64,000 nucleotides of DNA, taken from contig JAJPKM010000013.1 in assembly GCA_021323735.1 (NCBI GenBank), positions 1-64,000 of the forward strand, given 5' to 3'. Position 1 is the stretch's first letter. Each line of letters opens with the position of its first letter. The position numbers were made by a program, and so were the translations under genes. This DNA comes from Gammaproteobacteria bacterium (lineage in GTDB: Bacteria > Pseudomonadota > Gammaproteobacteria > Steroidobacterales > Steroidobacteraceae). This document shows, one piece after another, positions 31,034 to 39,055 of the stretch. The notes under the pieces were generated by a model. It worked only from the letters and a program-made list of their open reading frames with translations, was not told where the DNA came from and did no database searches.

Positions 31034-31921
31034 ATGTCCGCTACGCCCACCGCTGCCGCCCTGCTCGTCTGGCTGACACCCTCGATGTTCGCGCTGTTCC
31101 TATATGGCATCGGGCAGGGACTCATCAAGCGGTACATCGGCGAAGTGTCGCCGGCCCGTTTCTGCCTGTACTTCGTGCTCGCCAAGGCGATGGTCAACTT
31201 GTCGTGGTTCTTCACCCATGACCACCCCCCACTGCTGTCGGCGGACGGACGGCCCTTCCTGGAGCTCGGCGTCCTCGCCTACATCATCGACGGCACCGGC
31301 TGGATCCTGTACTTCGAGTCGATCATCGCGGGTCCAATCACCATCGTCGGAACTCTGTCGGCGGCGTATCCCGCACTCACCGTCCTGTTCGCGCGGATTT
31401 TTCTCGGGGAGCAATTGGGCACCCTGCAGTACGCAGCGGTGGCCCTGGTGATCGGCGGCTGCCTCGGGCTGTCCTATTCACCGCCGGACACCGAAGCAAA
31501 AATTCGCAGCCAGCGCTGGATCCCGCTCGCCTTCCTTGCGCTCATATGCTGGGCCACCTCCAACACCCTGGTCAAACACGCCTACTCGTTTGCCGAGGCG
31601 AGCGAGGTCAGCCTCATGCTGTGCAACACCATCGGCGGCGCACTATCGCTCGGCCTGTACGGATTGCTCAAGGGCCGGCAGGGGGCGCACTCAGCACGCG
31701 AGTATCTGCATTCGTTCATCCCCATGGGGATGATGGCCGGCGGCGACCTCGGCGTGATCGTTGCGAGCCGCTACGGGCCCATTTCCATCGTCATTCCGTT
31801 GACAGGTGCATATCCGGTGGTGACGCTTGCGTTCGCAGCGCTGATTCTCAAAGAGCGCATCTCCATGCTCCAGTACGGTTGCATCGGCGCGATCATTGTC
31901 GGCATGGTGTTCTGCACCTGA
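31034..31921 (+). CDS. EamA/DMT-family transporter
   Basis: A 295-residue inner-membrane protein with about ten hydrophobic helices in two homologous halves. The EamA signatures include the end of each half (L-S-A-A-Y-P-A-L-T-V-L-F-A-R-I-F-L-G-E and L-T-G-A-Y-P-V-V-T-L-A-F-A-A-L-I-L-K-E). Such transporters export or import metabolites; the substrate is unknown. It is divergent from the aldehyde dehydrogenase across 97 nt. Confidence 0.88.
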   Translation: MSATPTAAALLVWLTPSMFALFLYGIGQGLIKRYIGEVSPARFCLYFVLAKAMVNLSWFFTHDHPPLLSADGRPFLELGVLAYIIDGTGWILYFESIIAGPITIVGTLSAAYPALTVLFARIFLGEQLGTLQYAAVALVIGGCLGLSYSPPDTEAKIRSQRWIPLAFLALICWATSNTLVKHAYSFAEASEVSLMLCNTIGGALSLGLYGLLKGRQGAHSAREYLHSFIPMGMMAGGDLGVIVASRYGPISIVIPLTGAYPVVTLAFAALILKERISMLQYGCIGAIIVGMVFCT

Positions 31922-32109
31922 CCATCGGCGCGCGGCTCCGAATGCGGTTGGGGCTCTCTTGCCCGCAGGGCGCCAGGCCCCGTGACCTCTTTGTCAGTTC
32001 CCTGCAGCGCCAAATGCAGTAATCTTTTGCCGGTTCCCTGCAACTTGCACGACCCCTGCGGTGTTATGAGCGTAAGGATCGATGCAACCACCTACGCCGG
32101 GAGACCCAG

Positions 32110-32271
32110 ATGACTACCCTCTCTTCCAAACTTACCGCCTTTGCGGCTGCCATAGTTGTGAACGGCCTGGTCATGGGAGCCCTCGGATTTCTGTTCGAAA
32201 TCCAGTCGAACCCCCATATGTCGGTGCTCTCATTCGCCAGGGCAGTCGCCGCGCATCAGTGGTTGAGCTAG
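32110..32271 (+). CDS. Small single-helix membrane protein (53 residues)
   Basis: An ATG at 32110 preceded by GGGAG (6-8 nt spacing) opens a 53-residue frame: M-T-T-L-S-S-K-L-T-A-F-A, a hydrophobic stretch A-A-I-V-V-N-G-L-V-M-G-A-L-G-F-L-F, and an amphipathic tail ending H-Q-W-L-S. Its stop overlaps the histidine-kinase stop codon on the other strand. The good ribosome site and sensible protein make it a likely real small gene, function unknown. Confidence 0.65.
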   Translation: MTTLSSKLTAFAAAIVVNGLVMGALGFLFEIQSNPHMSVLSFARAVAAHQWLS

Positions 32272-33281
32272 CATAAAGGTATCGTGACCGTCGCTACCAG
32301 CCCACCCTCGGGACGATTGCAAAGTGCAAGGCCGCCGCCGTGGGCTTTGGCGATTCGATCCACGATGGACAATCCAAGCCCCGCGCCCAACTGCGCTCCG
32401 CGCGCGACGTGTTCTCGGGCAAAGGGTTTGATCAAGCTGTTCGGATCCATCAAGCGGACGCCGGGCCCGTGATCCAGCACGCTCAAGGTCATGCTGCCGT
32501 CCCGGTAAAGCGTGCTCACCTCGATCTGGCCGCCCCCATAGCGAGCCGCGTTGTCCACCAGATTGGTAACTAACCGTCTGATGGCAAGCGCGCGGAATCC
32601 AAACGCCGGCAGGTTCGCCAGTTCCCAACGCACCGCCTTGCCGGCGGCAACATAGCGCTGACAGACTTCAGCAACGACCTGATTGAAATCACCCTCCACC
32701 GGCTCCTCTTCCCTCCCCGTCTTGGCGTAGTCCGCGAACTGCAAAAGAATGCCGTTCATTTCCTCGATATCCTGCAGCATGCCCGAAATCTGACTCACGT
32801 CCGGTCTCATCTGCGCCAGTTCAATGGCCAGTCGCAGGCGGGTGAGAGGCGTCGATAAATCATGCGAAATGCCCACGAGCATCAAACGCCGATCGGAGTC
32901 GAGTGCTTCCAGATTTAGCGCCAACTGATTGAATCCACGGCTGAGTTCGCGGATTTCCTCAGGACCGCTTTCAGGCAGCGGCGCGAGCATTTGCCCACGT
33001 CCTAGAGTCCGGGCCGCGCCCAGCAGGCTCTGCAGCTGGCGCCGCAACCAATAAAAAATGATGTAGACGCCAATCGTGCAGATTACCAAGGCGAACAAGG
33101 CCCACTCGACGTCCACCAAGAATCTCAAGATGCCTTTCGGATGATAGATCTGGTAAGGCTGCACGTAGCGCTCGTAGACCGCCGGACGAACCACCGCAAT
33201 CCACAGAAAATTATTCAGGATCAACACGAGGGTCAGGAACAGTGCGTTGCGACCGACCAGGGATTTGGGCAGCAGTCTCAT
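32268..33281 (-). CDS. EnvZ-like sensor histidine kinase
   Basis: A 337-residue inner-membrane kinase. Two membrane helices (about 13-30 and 57-80) flank a short periplasmic loop. A HAMP domain follows, then the H-box V-G-I-S-H-D-L-S-T-P-L-T-R-L, an N-box with V-D-N-A-A-R-Y-G-G-G-Q and G boxes D-H-G-P-G-V and G-A-G-L-G-L-S. The HDL(S/R)TPLTR pattern and size match EnvZ. Its response regulator lies directly upstream, separated by 119 nt of tandem repeats instead of the usual overlap. Confidence 0.92.
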   Translation of the reverse strand: MRLLPKSLVGRNALFLTLVLILNNFLWIAVVRPAVYERYVQPYQIYHPKGILRFLVDVEWALFALVICTIGVYIIFYWLRRQLQSLLGAARTLGRGQMLAPLPESGPEEIRELSRGFNQLALNLEALDSDRRLMLVGISHDLSTPLTRLRLAIELAQMRPDVSQISGMLQDIEEMNGILLQFADYAKTGREEEPVEGDFNQVVAEVCQRYVAAGKAVRWELANLPAFGFRALAIRRLVTNLVDNAARYGGGQIEVSTLYRDGSMTLSVLDHGPGVRLMDPNSLIKPFAREHVARGAQLGAGLGLSIVDRIAKAHGGGLALCNRPEGGLVATVTIPLC

Positions 33282-33295
33282 ATCATTTACTCATC

Positions 33296-33376
33296 GGGTC
33301 ATTGCGTATCAGGGTCATTGCGTATCAGGGTCATTGCGTATCAGGATCGTTGGGTATCGGGGTCATCCATGCATCA
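33296..33376. repeat. 16-bp tandem repeat between response regulator and kinase
   Basis: GGGTCATTGCGTATCA occurs three times perfectly (33296-33343), followed by a degenerate 16-bp copy (33344-33359) and a 17-bp copy (33360-33376). It lies in the regulator-kinase gap, immediately before the kinase start in transcription order. Confidence 0.95.
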
Positions 33377-33400
33377 GGGTTAATTGCGCGTCCGATCCAT

Positions 33401-34114
33401 TCATGCGTCGGGCACGAAAACGTAGCCGAAGCCCCATACGGTTTGTATGAACTTAGGCTCTGCGGAATCGGTTTCAATCAAGCGGCGAAGCCGGGAAATT
33501 TGCACATCCATGCTGCGATCGTAGGCGCCATGCTCGCGCCCGCGTGCAAACTCCATCAGTTTCTCCCGCGATAGCGGCTTGCGCGGGTGACGCACGAGCG
33601 CCTCGAGTACTGCGAACTCCCCGGTCGTCAACGCAAGCGTCTTCCCGGCCCTTGCAAGAATCCGCGTCCCCAGATTGAGTTCAAAGTCGCCGAAGCGGAT
33701 AACGGCATCGCGCTCCGCTGGTGCGCCGATCGGAGGCTTTCGGTCGCGCCGCAAGACCGCGTTGATTCGAGCCACCAACTCCCGCGGATTGAAGGGCTTC
33801 GCCAGGTAATCGTCCGCGCCCATTTCCAGACCGACGATCCGGTCGACGTCGCCACCTTTGGCGGTGAGCATGATGATGGGCAGCTCGACTCCCGTGCCGC
33901 GCAAACGTCGGCACAGACTCAGTCCATCCTCTCCCGGAAGCATGAGGTCAAGCACCAACAGATCGACCTTTTGCCTGGCAAGAATCGCGTCCAATTGTTC
34001 GCCATCTGGGGCCGTGGCGACGATAAACCCTACCTCTTGGAGATAGGACTGCAGCAGAGTGCGCGTGCGGCGATCATCATCCACGACCAGTATTTTGATG
34101 GGGCCACGTTTCAT
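33401..34114 (-). CDS. OmpR-family response regulator
   Basis: A 237-residue regulator starting M-K-R-G-P-I-K-I-L-V-V-D-D-D. The receiver domain has the phospho-acceptor in V-L-D-L-M-L-P-G-E-D-G, T in M-L-T-A-K and K in Y-L-A-K-P-F-N. The winged-helix output domain has R-E-K-L-M and D-V-Q-I-S-R-L-R-R-L-I and ends in Q-T-V-W-G-F-G-Y-V-F. The ATG at 34114 is chosen; the upstream in-frame extension translates the 19-bp repeats and is not family-like. It pairs with the downstream kinase. Confidence 0.94.
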   Translation of the reverse strand: MKRGPIKILVVDDDRRTRTLLQSYLQEVGFIVATAPDGEQLDAILARQKVDLLVLDLMLPGEDGLSLCRRLRGTGVELPIIMLTAKGGDVDRIVGLEMGADDYLAKPFNPRELVARINAVLRRDRKPPIGAPAERDAVIRFGDFELNLGTRILARAGKTLALTTGEFAVLEALVRHPRKPLSREKLMEFARGREHGAYDRSMDVQISRLRRLIETDSAEPKFIQTVWGFGYVFVPDA

Positions 34115-34122
34115 AACGCATC

Positions 34123-34199
34123 GATCCAATGTCCAACGGCGGATCCCAAGGCCTAACGGCAGATCATAAGTCCAACGGCGCATCTTGAGTCTAACGCCG
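34123..34199. repeat. 19-20-bp tandem repeat in the response-regulator leader
   Basis: Four units aligned on GATCCAATGTCCAACGGCG start at 34123, 34142, 34162 and 34181, the last more degenerate. They begin 9 nt upstream of the regulator start. A further short repeat, ACTTACAACCC, occurs twice at about 34291-34314. Confidence 0.85.
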
Positions 34200-34379
34200 C
34201 CGCCCCCGCCGGGCTCGGACGGAAACATTTGTTTACAAAATTTCGGGCCGCTGAAACAGCCCATTTACAACCAACCCCTACGATTCATCCCTACTTACAA
34301 CCCAACTTACAACCCGCCTATTGAAACCCACCCCTGCGACGCATCCATCCAAAATAAAATGACGTTCCGAGTACTACCG

Positions 34380-34991
34380 ATGCGACCTCACGCCGATATT
34401 CCAGGAAAGTTCCCGGACGACTCATCGGCGCATTACAGCCGCACGGCAATGATGTTCCATTGGACGATTGCGGTGCTCATATTGTTCGAATTCGCCTCGG
34501 CCCTATCGTTCAGCCTCTTCAATCCCGGCGATGCAGGATATTTTCACTCCGCCTATCGCTTGCACATGTCGGCGGGCATGGCGCTGCTCGTGTTTAGTGC
34601 GTCGTGCATTGCGTGGCGGCTGATGCACAAATATCCCCCTCTGCCGCGCGACATGCACGCAGCGACGCGCGCGCTGGCCACGCTGGCGCTCATCCTGCTG
34701 TATGTCTTCATCATCTCCGTCCCGGCAATCGGCTGGGCAATACTCTCCACTCGAAACACGGCGGTTGGGATATTTGGGAAGCTCCATTGGCCCAACATCG
34801 CCTATCTCGGCCAGATGACCTACGGGCAGCGCGTCCGCCTGCATGGTTTCTTGGTCGCAGTACACACCAAGCTGGCATATCTCGGAATTGGCTTGGTCGG
34901 CCTGCATGTTGCGGCGTCGCTGTACCACCACTTCTACCGACGCGATGATGTTCTGACACGCATGCTGCCGGAAATAAAACCCAAACATTGA
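34380..34991 (+). CDS. Cytochrome b561-family protein
   Basis: A 203-residue inner-membrane b-type cytochrome with four helices. Candidate heme histidines lie in M-M-F-H-W-T, F-H-S-A-Y-R-L-H-M-S and the late G-F-L-V-A-V-H-T-K-L-A and L-H-V-A-A-S-L-Y-H-H-F helices. R-Y-S-R-T-like Y-S-R-T-A precedes the first helix as in the family. The start may be 34359 or 34380; the longer frame to 34185 reads repeat DNA. It precedes a YceI gene, a frequent pairing with b561. Confidence 0.88.
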   Translation: MRPHADIPGKFPDDSSAHYSRTAMMFHWTIAVLILFEFASALSFSLFNPGDAGYFHSAYRLHMSAGMALLVFSASCIAWRLMHKYPPLPRDMHAATRALATLALILLYVFIISVPAIGWAILSTRNTAVGIFGKLHWPNIAYLGQMTYGQRVRLHGFLVAVHTKLAYLGIGLVGLHVAASLYHHFYRRDDVLTRMLPEIKPKH

Positions 34992-35056
34992 GAATGAACC
35001 AAACATCGGTTGTTACAAGGTAAGGCCGATTCCTCAGGATTTTAGGATCAAAATAA

Positions 35057-35644
35057 ATGCATTACACCGCCACCCTCTGTATTTTCTTGGCCGCCGCCGG
35101 CGTTGCCGCAGCCTCGCAGACCACCTACAACATAGATCCGAATCATACTCACCCGGTGTTCGAGGCCGATCACCTGGGCGGCGTTTCCGTGTGGCGCGGC
35201 CTTTTCAAAAAGACCCGCGGCACCATCGTTCTCGATTCCGCCGCACGTACCGGCACCGTGGATGTCGCCGTCGACATGGCCAGCGTCGACTTCGGCAATG
35301 ACGATCTCAACGACGTCGCGGTCAATTCTTCGGCGCCGCCGATCTTCGAGGCAAAGAAATATCCCGAGGCGTACTACAAAGGCACGCTGGGTGACTTCGT
35401 CGATGGCTCGCCGACGACCGCCACGGGATCACTGACTCTTCATGGGGTCACGAGGCCCATGACCTTGGCAATCAACTCCTTCAAATGTGTCGACGACAAA
35501 CCGTTGCCGAAGCAACAAGTGTGCGGCGCCGACGCGTTCTGTGTGTTCAACCGCGCGGACTTCGGTATAACCGTCGGCCAAAGATACGGCTTTAGAATGC
35601 AGGTGACGCTGCGCATTCAGGTGGAAGCCATCCGCGCCGAGTGA
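35057..35644 (+). CDS. YceI-family periplasmic lipid-binding protein
   Basis: A 195-residue protein with signal peptide M-H-Y-T-A-T-L-C-I-F-L-A-A-A-G-V-A-A-A-S. The YceI lipocalin-like barrel has Y-N-I-D-P-N-H-T-H-P-V-F, D-M-A-S-V-D-F-G-N-D-D-L-N and L-T-L-H-G-V-T-R-P-M-T-L. The family binds isoprenoid quinone-like lipids. The location 65 nt after cytochrome b561 suggests an operon concerned with quinone or redox stress. Confidence 0.93.
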   Translation: MHYTATLCIFLAAAGVAAASQTTYNIDPNHTHPVFEADHLGGVSVWRGLFKKTRGTIVLDSAARTGTVDVAVDMASVDFGNDDLNDVAVNSSAPPIFEAKKYPEAYYKGTLGDFVDGSPTTATGSLTLHGVTRPMTLAINSFKCVDDKPLPKQQVCGADAFCVFNRADFGITVGQRYGFRMQVTLRIQVEAIRAE

Positions 35645-35841
35645 CCCGGCGTTGCGGGCCGGCCCGTGGCATCGTAGGCTCCTGGCTTCGGGTTCTTTGC
35701 GCTCGCCCATCGAGAATGACGTGTACCCGCAAAATGGGATTCGTGCACGACACGCCACCCTGTGCTAAGTTATAAATCCCATCGGTAGGCGCGAATCAGC
35801 TCGTAACGAAAGCAGCGGTTCAGGTGGACTTAAGGCGAATT

Positions 35842-36234
35842 ATGTTCCATAGAATTGCAGTCATCTGGTTGCTCAGCGCCGGCTTAGGCTTAGCTGGTGT
35901 TCCCGCCGCAGCCTGCTGCGATGCCACGGCGCCGATACGGGATTGCTGCCCCGGACAGCAGTCGGGCCAAGGCAGCCCGATTTCGAGCGGCGCCTCGGTC
36001 GCCGCGGTGTGTTGCACGGCCGCCGCGACGCAACCGGCGACAACGAACGCGCAGGCCGGGACGCCGCAAACTCGGAAGTATCCGCCGCATCCGGACCCGA
36101 TGACGCTGATCGCGTGGCCGATCCTCGCGGTATCCGATCACACCTCGCCATCGTCCGAAGTTTGTTCCGCCGCTCCTGCTTACTATCCCTCCCAGTCCAA
36201 GCTGTACCTCACCAGCGGACACCTGCGCCTCTAG
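35842..36234 (+). CDS. Cysteine-rich secreted small protein leading a copper efflux operon
   Basis: A 130-residue protein with signal peptide M-F-H-R-I-A-V-I-W-L-L-S-A-G-L-G-L-A-G-V-P-A-A. The mature part has three Cys-Cys pairs (A-C-C-D, D-C-C-P, V-C-C-T) and a lone Cys near the end. Its tail P-A-Y-Y-P-S-Q-S-K-L-Y-L-T-S-G-H-L-R-L resembles small proteins that precede CzcCBA/CusCBA operons. A periplasmic metal-binding role is inferred from the vicinal cysteines and position. A start at 35824 adds six residues. Confidence 0.65.
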   Translation: MFHRIAVIWLLSAGLGLAGVPAAACCDATAPIRDCCPGQQSGQGSPISSGASVAAVCCTAAATQPATTNAQAGTPQTRKYPPHPDPMTLIAWPILAVSDHTSPSSEVCSAAPAYYPSQSKLYLTSGHLRL

Positions 36235-36329
36235 CTCTAGCCTCTACGTTTCTGTCGGGCCACACGGCCCTCCCCATTGAGCTGATCTTGCCGGGGTTCG
36301 CGCATGCGCGGCCTCGCAATGAGGCATGT

Positions 36330-37718
36330 ATGCAACCTTTCGCGAATTTGTCCCGGTTGGGACTGTTGAACGTCATCGGCTTTTTGGCCGGCGTTCTTCC
36401 CTGTGTTCTCCCCTTCGCTTTTCCCTTCGTGTCAGGGATTGCGCATTCCTCACCGGCGGCCGATGAAGGCCAATCTCTGCCAGCCCAAGCCGGCTCAGAG
36501 GGCCATCCCGTCGCAGATACGAATCTACCGCTCACGATGGAGCAAGCCGCGCGGCTCGCAACCATCGATCAACCGCTGCTCACGGCGCGCGAAGCGAAGA
36601 TCCATGCCGAGGAACACCAAGCAGTGGCTGCGGCGCAGCTACCCGATCCACAACTCTCCGGAGGGATCAGGGAACTCCCGATCGACACCTCGGAATCCTT
36701 CAGTACGCGCCGCGATAACTTCACCGAGTTCACCATCGGTCTGAGTCAGGATTTTCCGCGCGCCGAGAAGCGCAGGCTCGAGAGCGCCCGCAAGCAACTC
36801 GATGCCGAGGCAGATCGTGCCGCGCTCGAGAACGAGCAGCGGATGGTGCGCCGAGATGCGTCGCTCGCCTGGCTCGATGTCTACGAAGCCGAGCAAAGCT
36901 TGAAGATCGCACAACGACTGGTGGATGAGGCGGCCCTGCAAGTGCAGGCGCTGGAAAAAGACTACGGCAGCGGCAAGGCATCGCAGGCCGACTGGCTGGC
37001 GTCCAAGGTCGAAGTCGGCCTCGCCGCCGATAAGGCCCACGACTGGTTGCATCATGTGCAGCGCTCACGGGCGGCCTTGAGTCGCTGGATAGGCGCTGCC
37101 GCGGAACAGCCGATCGCGGAGTCTCTTACCATGCCCGGAACTTTAAGTCCGTTGCCCGGCTTGATGGCCGGTGCCGACCATCATCCGGTGATCGGAAACC
37201 TGGACAAACAGATCGAAGCTTCTTCCACCGAGGTTGCGCTCGCCCGGCAATCCTATAAGCCCGACTATTCGGTGGAGGTGTACTACGCCTACCGGCGCGA
37301 CTTCGCCGATTTCGCCGGCATTCAGTTCAAGGTTGGCCTGCCGTATTTCACCAAGAATCGACAGGATCGCGGGCTGGCCGCCGCCCTCGAGCAGTCGCAT
37401 GTCAGCGAAGATCGGAAGCGCGACTTGCTGCGCGAGCTGCATGCGCAGGTGACTCAGGACTACGTCGACCGGCGGCATTATCAAGAACGCATCGCCGACT
37501 TCGATGCCTCGATCATTCCCGACGCCGAGCGCCGGGCCGAAACGGCGCGCGGCACCTACCAAGCGGGCCACGGCAGCTTCGACGCGGTGCTCCTCGTGCG
37601 CCGCGCTCTGCTCGAGGTGCGGCTGCAACGTCTCGCCCTGGAGGTCGAGTCGGCGCGCGCCCAGGTTCGCCTGGATTACTGGAGTGCCGCGCGCATTCCG
37701 GCCGGAGAAGCGCCATGA
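36330..37718 (+). CDS. Outer-membrane efflux protein (CusC/CzcC-type)
   Basis: A 462-residue TolC-superfamily protein. Start ATG 36330, preceded by GAGG, gives a long hydrophobic leader (L-L-N-V-I-G-F-L-A-G-V-L-P-C-V-L-P). It then has the long coiled helices of the OEP family (E-Q-A-A-R-L-A, S-A-R-K-Q-L-D-A-E-A-D-R-A and the second half R-G-T-Y-Q-A-G-H-G-S-F-D-A-V-L). It forms the outer-membrane channel of the downstream pump. The stop overlaps the adaptor start (ATGA, 37715-37718). Confidence 0.88.
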   Translation: MQPFANLSRLGLLNVIGFLAGVLPCVLPFAFPFVSGIAHSSPAADEGQSLPAQAGSEGHPVADTNLPLTMEQAARLATIDQPLLTAREAKIHAEEHQAVAAAQLPDPQLSGGIRELPIDTSESFSTRRDNFTEFTIGLSQDFPRAEKRRLESARKQLDAEADRAALENEQRMVRRDASLAWLDVYEAEQSLKIAQRLVDEAALQVQALEKDYGSGKASQADWLASKVEVGLAADKAHDWLHHVQRSRAALSRWIGAAAEQPIAESLTMPGTLSPLPGLMAGADHHPVIGNLDKQIEASSTEVALARQSYKPDYSVEVYYAYRRDFADFAGIQFKVGLPYFTKNRQDRGLAAALEQSHVSEDRKRDLLRELHAQVTQDYVDRRHYQERIADFDASIIPDAERRAETARGTYQAGHGSFDAVLLVRRALLEVRLQRLALEVESARAQVRLDYWSAARIPAGEAP

Positions 37719-39055
37719 AACGACCTCTCAAGCTTGTGGTTGTTCTTATTGGCGTTGCATCGGTCGTCATCACTGGGATTCTGGGCTTCCTCATGCGCCA
37801 TCACGCGACTACGGCGATCGAGGCGATCGCTCCCGCCTCCAAGCAGGCGAGCTACTGGTACGACCCGATGCACCCGGATCAGCATTTTGACCGGCCCGGC
37901 AAATCCCCGTTCATGGACATGCAATTGATACCCAAGTACAGGGACCAAACCTCCGCCGGTGGCGGTTCCGACGGCGGCCGTGGCAGCATCCTCATCGACC
38001 CGCGCATTGTCCAAACGCTTGGCATCCGCCTGGCAACTGTCGAGCGAAGCCGCTTCGCACGGGTGGTAGATACGGTCGGGTTGGTGGCTGTCGATGAACA
38101 CCGCATCGAAGCCATTCAAGTTCGCGAACCCGGCTGGGTCGAGCGGCTCGAGATACGCGCGACCGGCGACTCGGTGCACCGCGGTCAGCTGCTCGCGAGC
38201 ATTTATTCGCCTGATCTTCTCGCAACCCAGCAGGAACTGTTGATTGCACGAAGCTCCAATGATCGCCAGCTGATCGAGGCAGCCCGGCACCGGCTGGAGC
38301 TGTTCGGTTTGTCGGCCGCACAGATCGCTCGCATTGAAAAGACGGGCAAGGTCGAGCGGCGGATCGAATACTTCGCACCATTCGATGGCTACGTGATGGA
38401 ACTGGGATCTCGCCAGGGTGCGGCCGTCGAACCCGGCAGCACTCTCTTTCAGCTCGTTAACTTGAGCACGGTGTGGCTGATCGCCGAAGTGCCCGAGGTG
38501 CAGGCCGCATGGATCAAGGCCGGCGATACAGCGCAGGCCGAAGTCCCGGCGCTACCCGGTGAACGCTTCGACGGTAAGGTCGACTACCTGTATCCGGAAC
38601 TCATTGAGGCTTCTCGGACATTGAAAGTGCGAGTGGCCATCAAAAACCCCGGTCAGCTTTTGCGGCCCGGGATGTTTGCGACCGTTCATTTGCAGGGTCG
38701 CCAGCAAGAATCTGCGCTGACCATACCCACCGAGGCGGTGATCAAAACCGGATCTCGGAGCATCGTGATCATTGCGGATGACGCCACGCACTTTCGCCCA
38801 TTACCGGTGCAGATCGGGGCCGAGCACAATGGAAGGTCGGAAGTCCTATCCGGTCTTGACGTCGGACAAAGCGTGGTGGCCTCCGGGCAGTTCCTCCTCG
38901 ACTCCGAGTCCAACCTGCGCGCAGCCTTCGACAACCTCGCAGGCTCCGACGGCTCCACCGGCTCGACGACCGACGCTAACCAGACCTTGATGCCGGTGTC
39001 AGTACCAATGCCGGTGCCGATACCGGCGGCACCGCCACCCGAGGGGGCGCGCTAA
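37715..39055 (+). CDS. cusB: CusB-type periplasmic adaptor of a Cu/Ag efflux pump
   Basis: A 446-residue membrane-fusion protein. After an N-terminal anchor it has [21 protein letters not shown]-like residues at about 48-70, the Met-containing metal-binding segment characteristic of CusB. Lipoyl, hairpin and beta-barrel domains follow ([18 protein letters not shown]). The tail is rich in M, P and V. Its stop shares one base with the cusA start (TAATG). Confidence 0.9.
   Translation: MKRPLKLVVVLIGVASVVITGILGFLMRHHATTAIEAIAPASKQASYWYDPMHPDQHFDRPGKSPFMDMQLIPKYRDQTSAGGGSDGGRGSILIDPRIVQTLGIRLATVERSRFARVVDTVGLVAVDEHRIEAIQVREPGWVERLEIRATGDSVHRGQLLASIYSPDLLATQQELLIARSSNDRQLIEAARHRLELFGLSAAQIARIEKTGKVERRIEYFAPFDGYVMELGSRQGAAVEPGSTLFQLVNLSTVWLIAEVPEVQAAWIKAGDTAQAEVPALPGERFDGKVDYLYPELIEASRTLKVRVAIKNPGQLLRPGMFATVHLQGRQQESALTIPTEAVIKTGSRSIVIIADDATHFRPLPVQIGAEHNGRSEVLSGLDVGQSVVASGQFLLDSESNLRAAFDNLAGSDGSTGSTTDANQTLMPVSVPMPVPIPAAPPPEGAR

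Noticed and set aside
33296-33376. CRISPR-like array
   Set aside because: Units are contiguous 16-mers with no spacers and no cas genes nearby.
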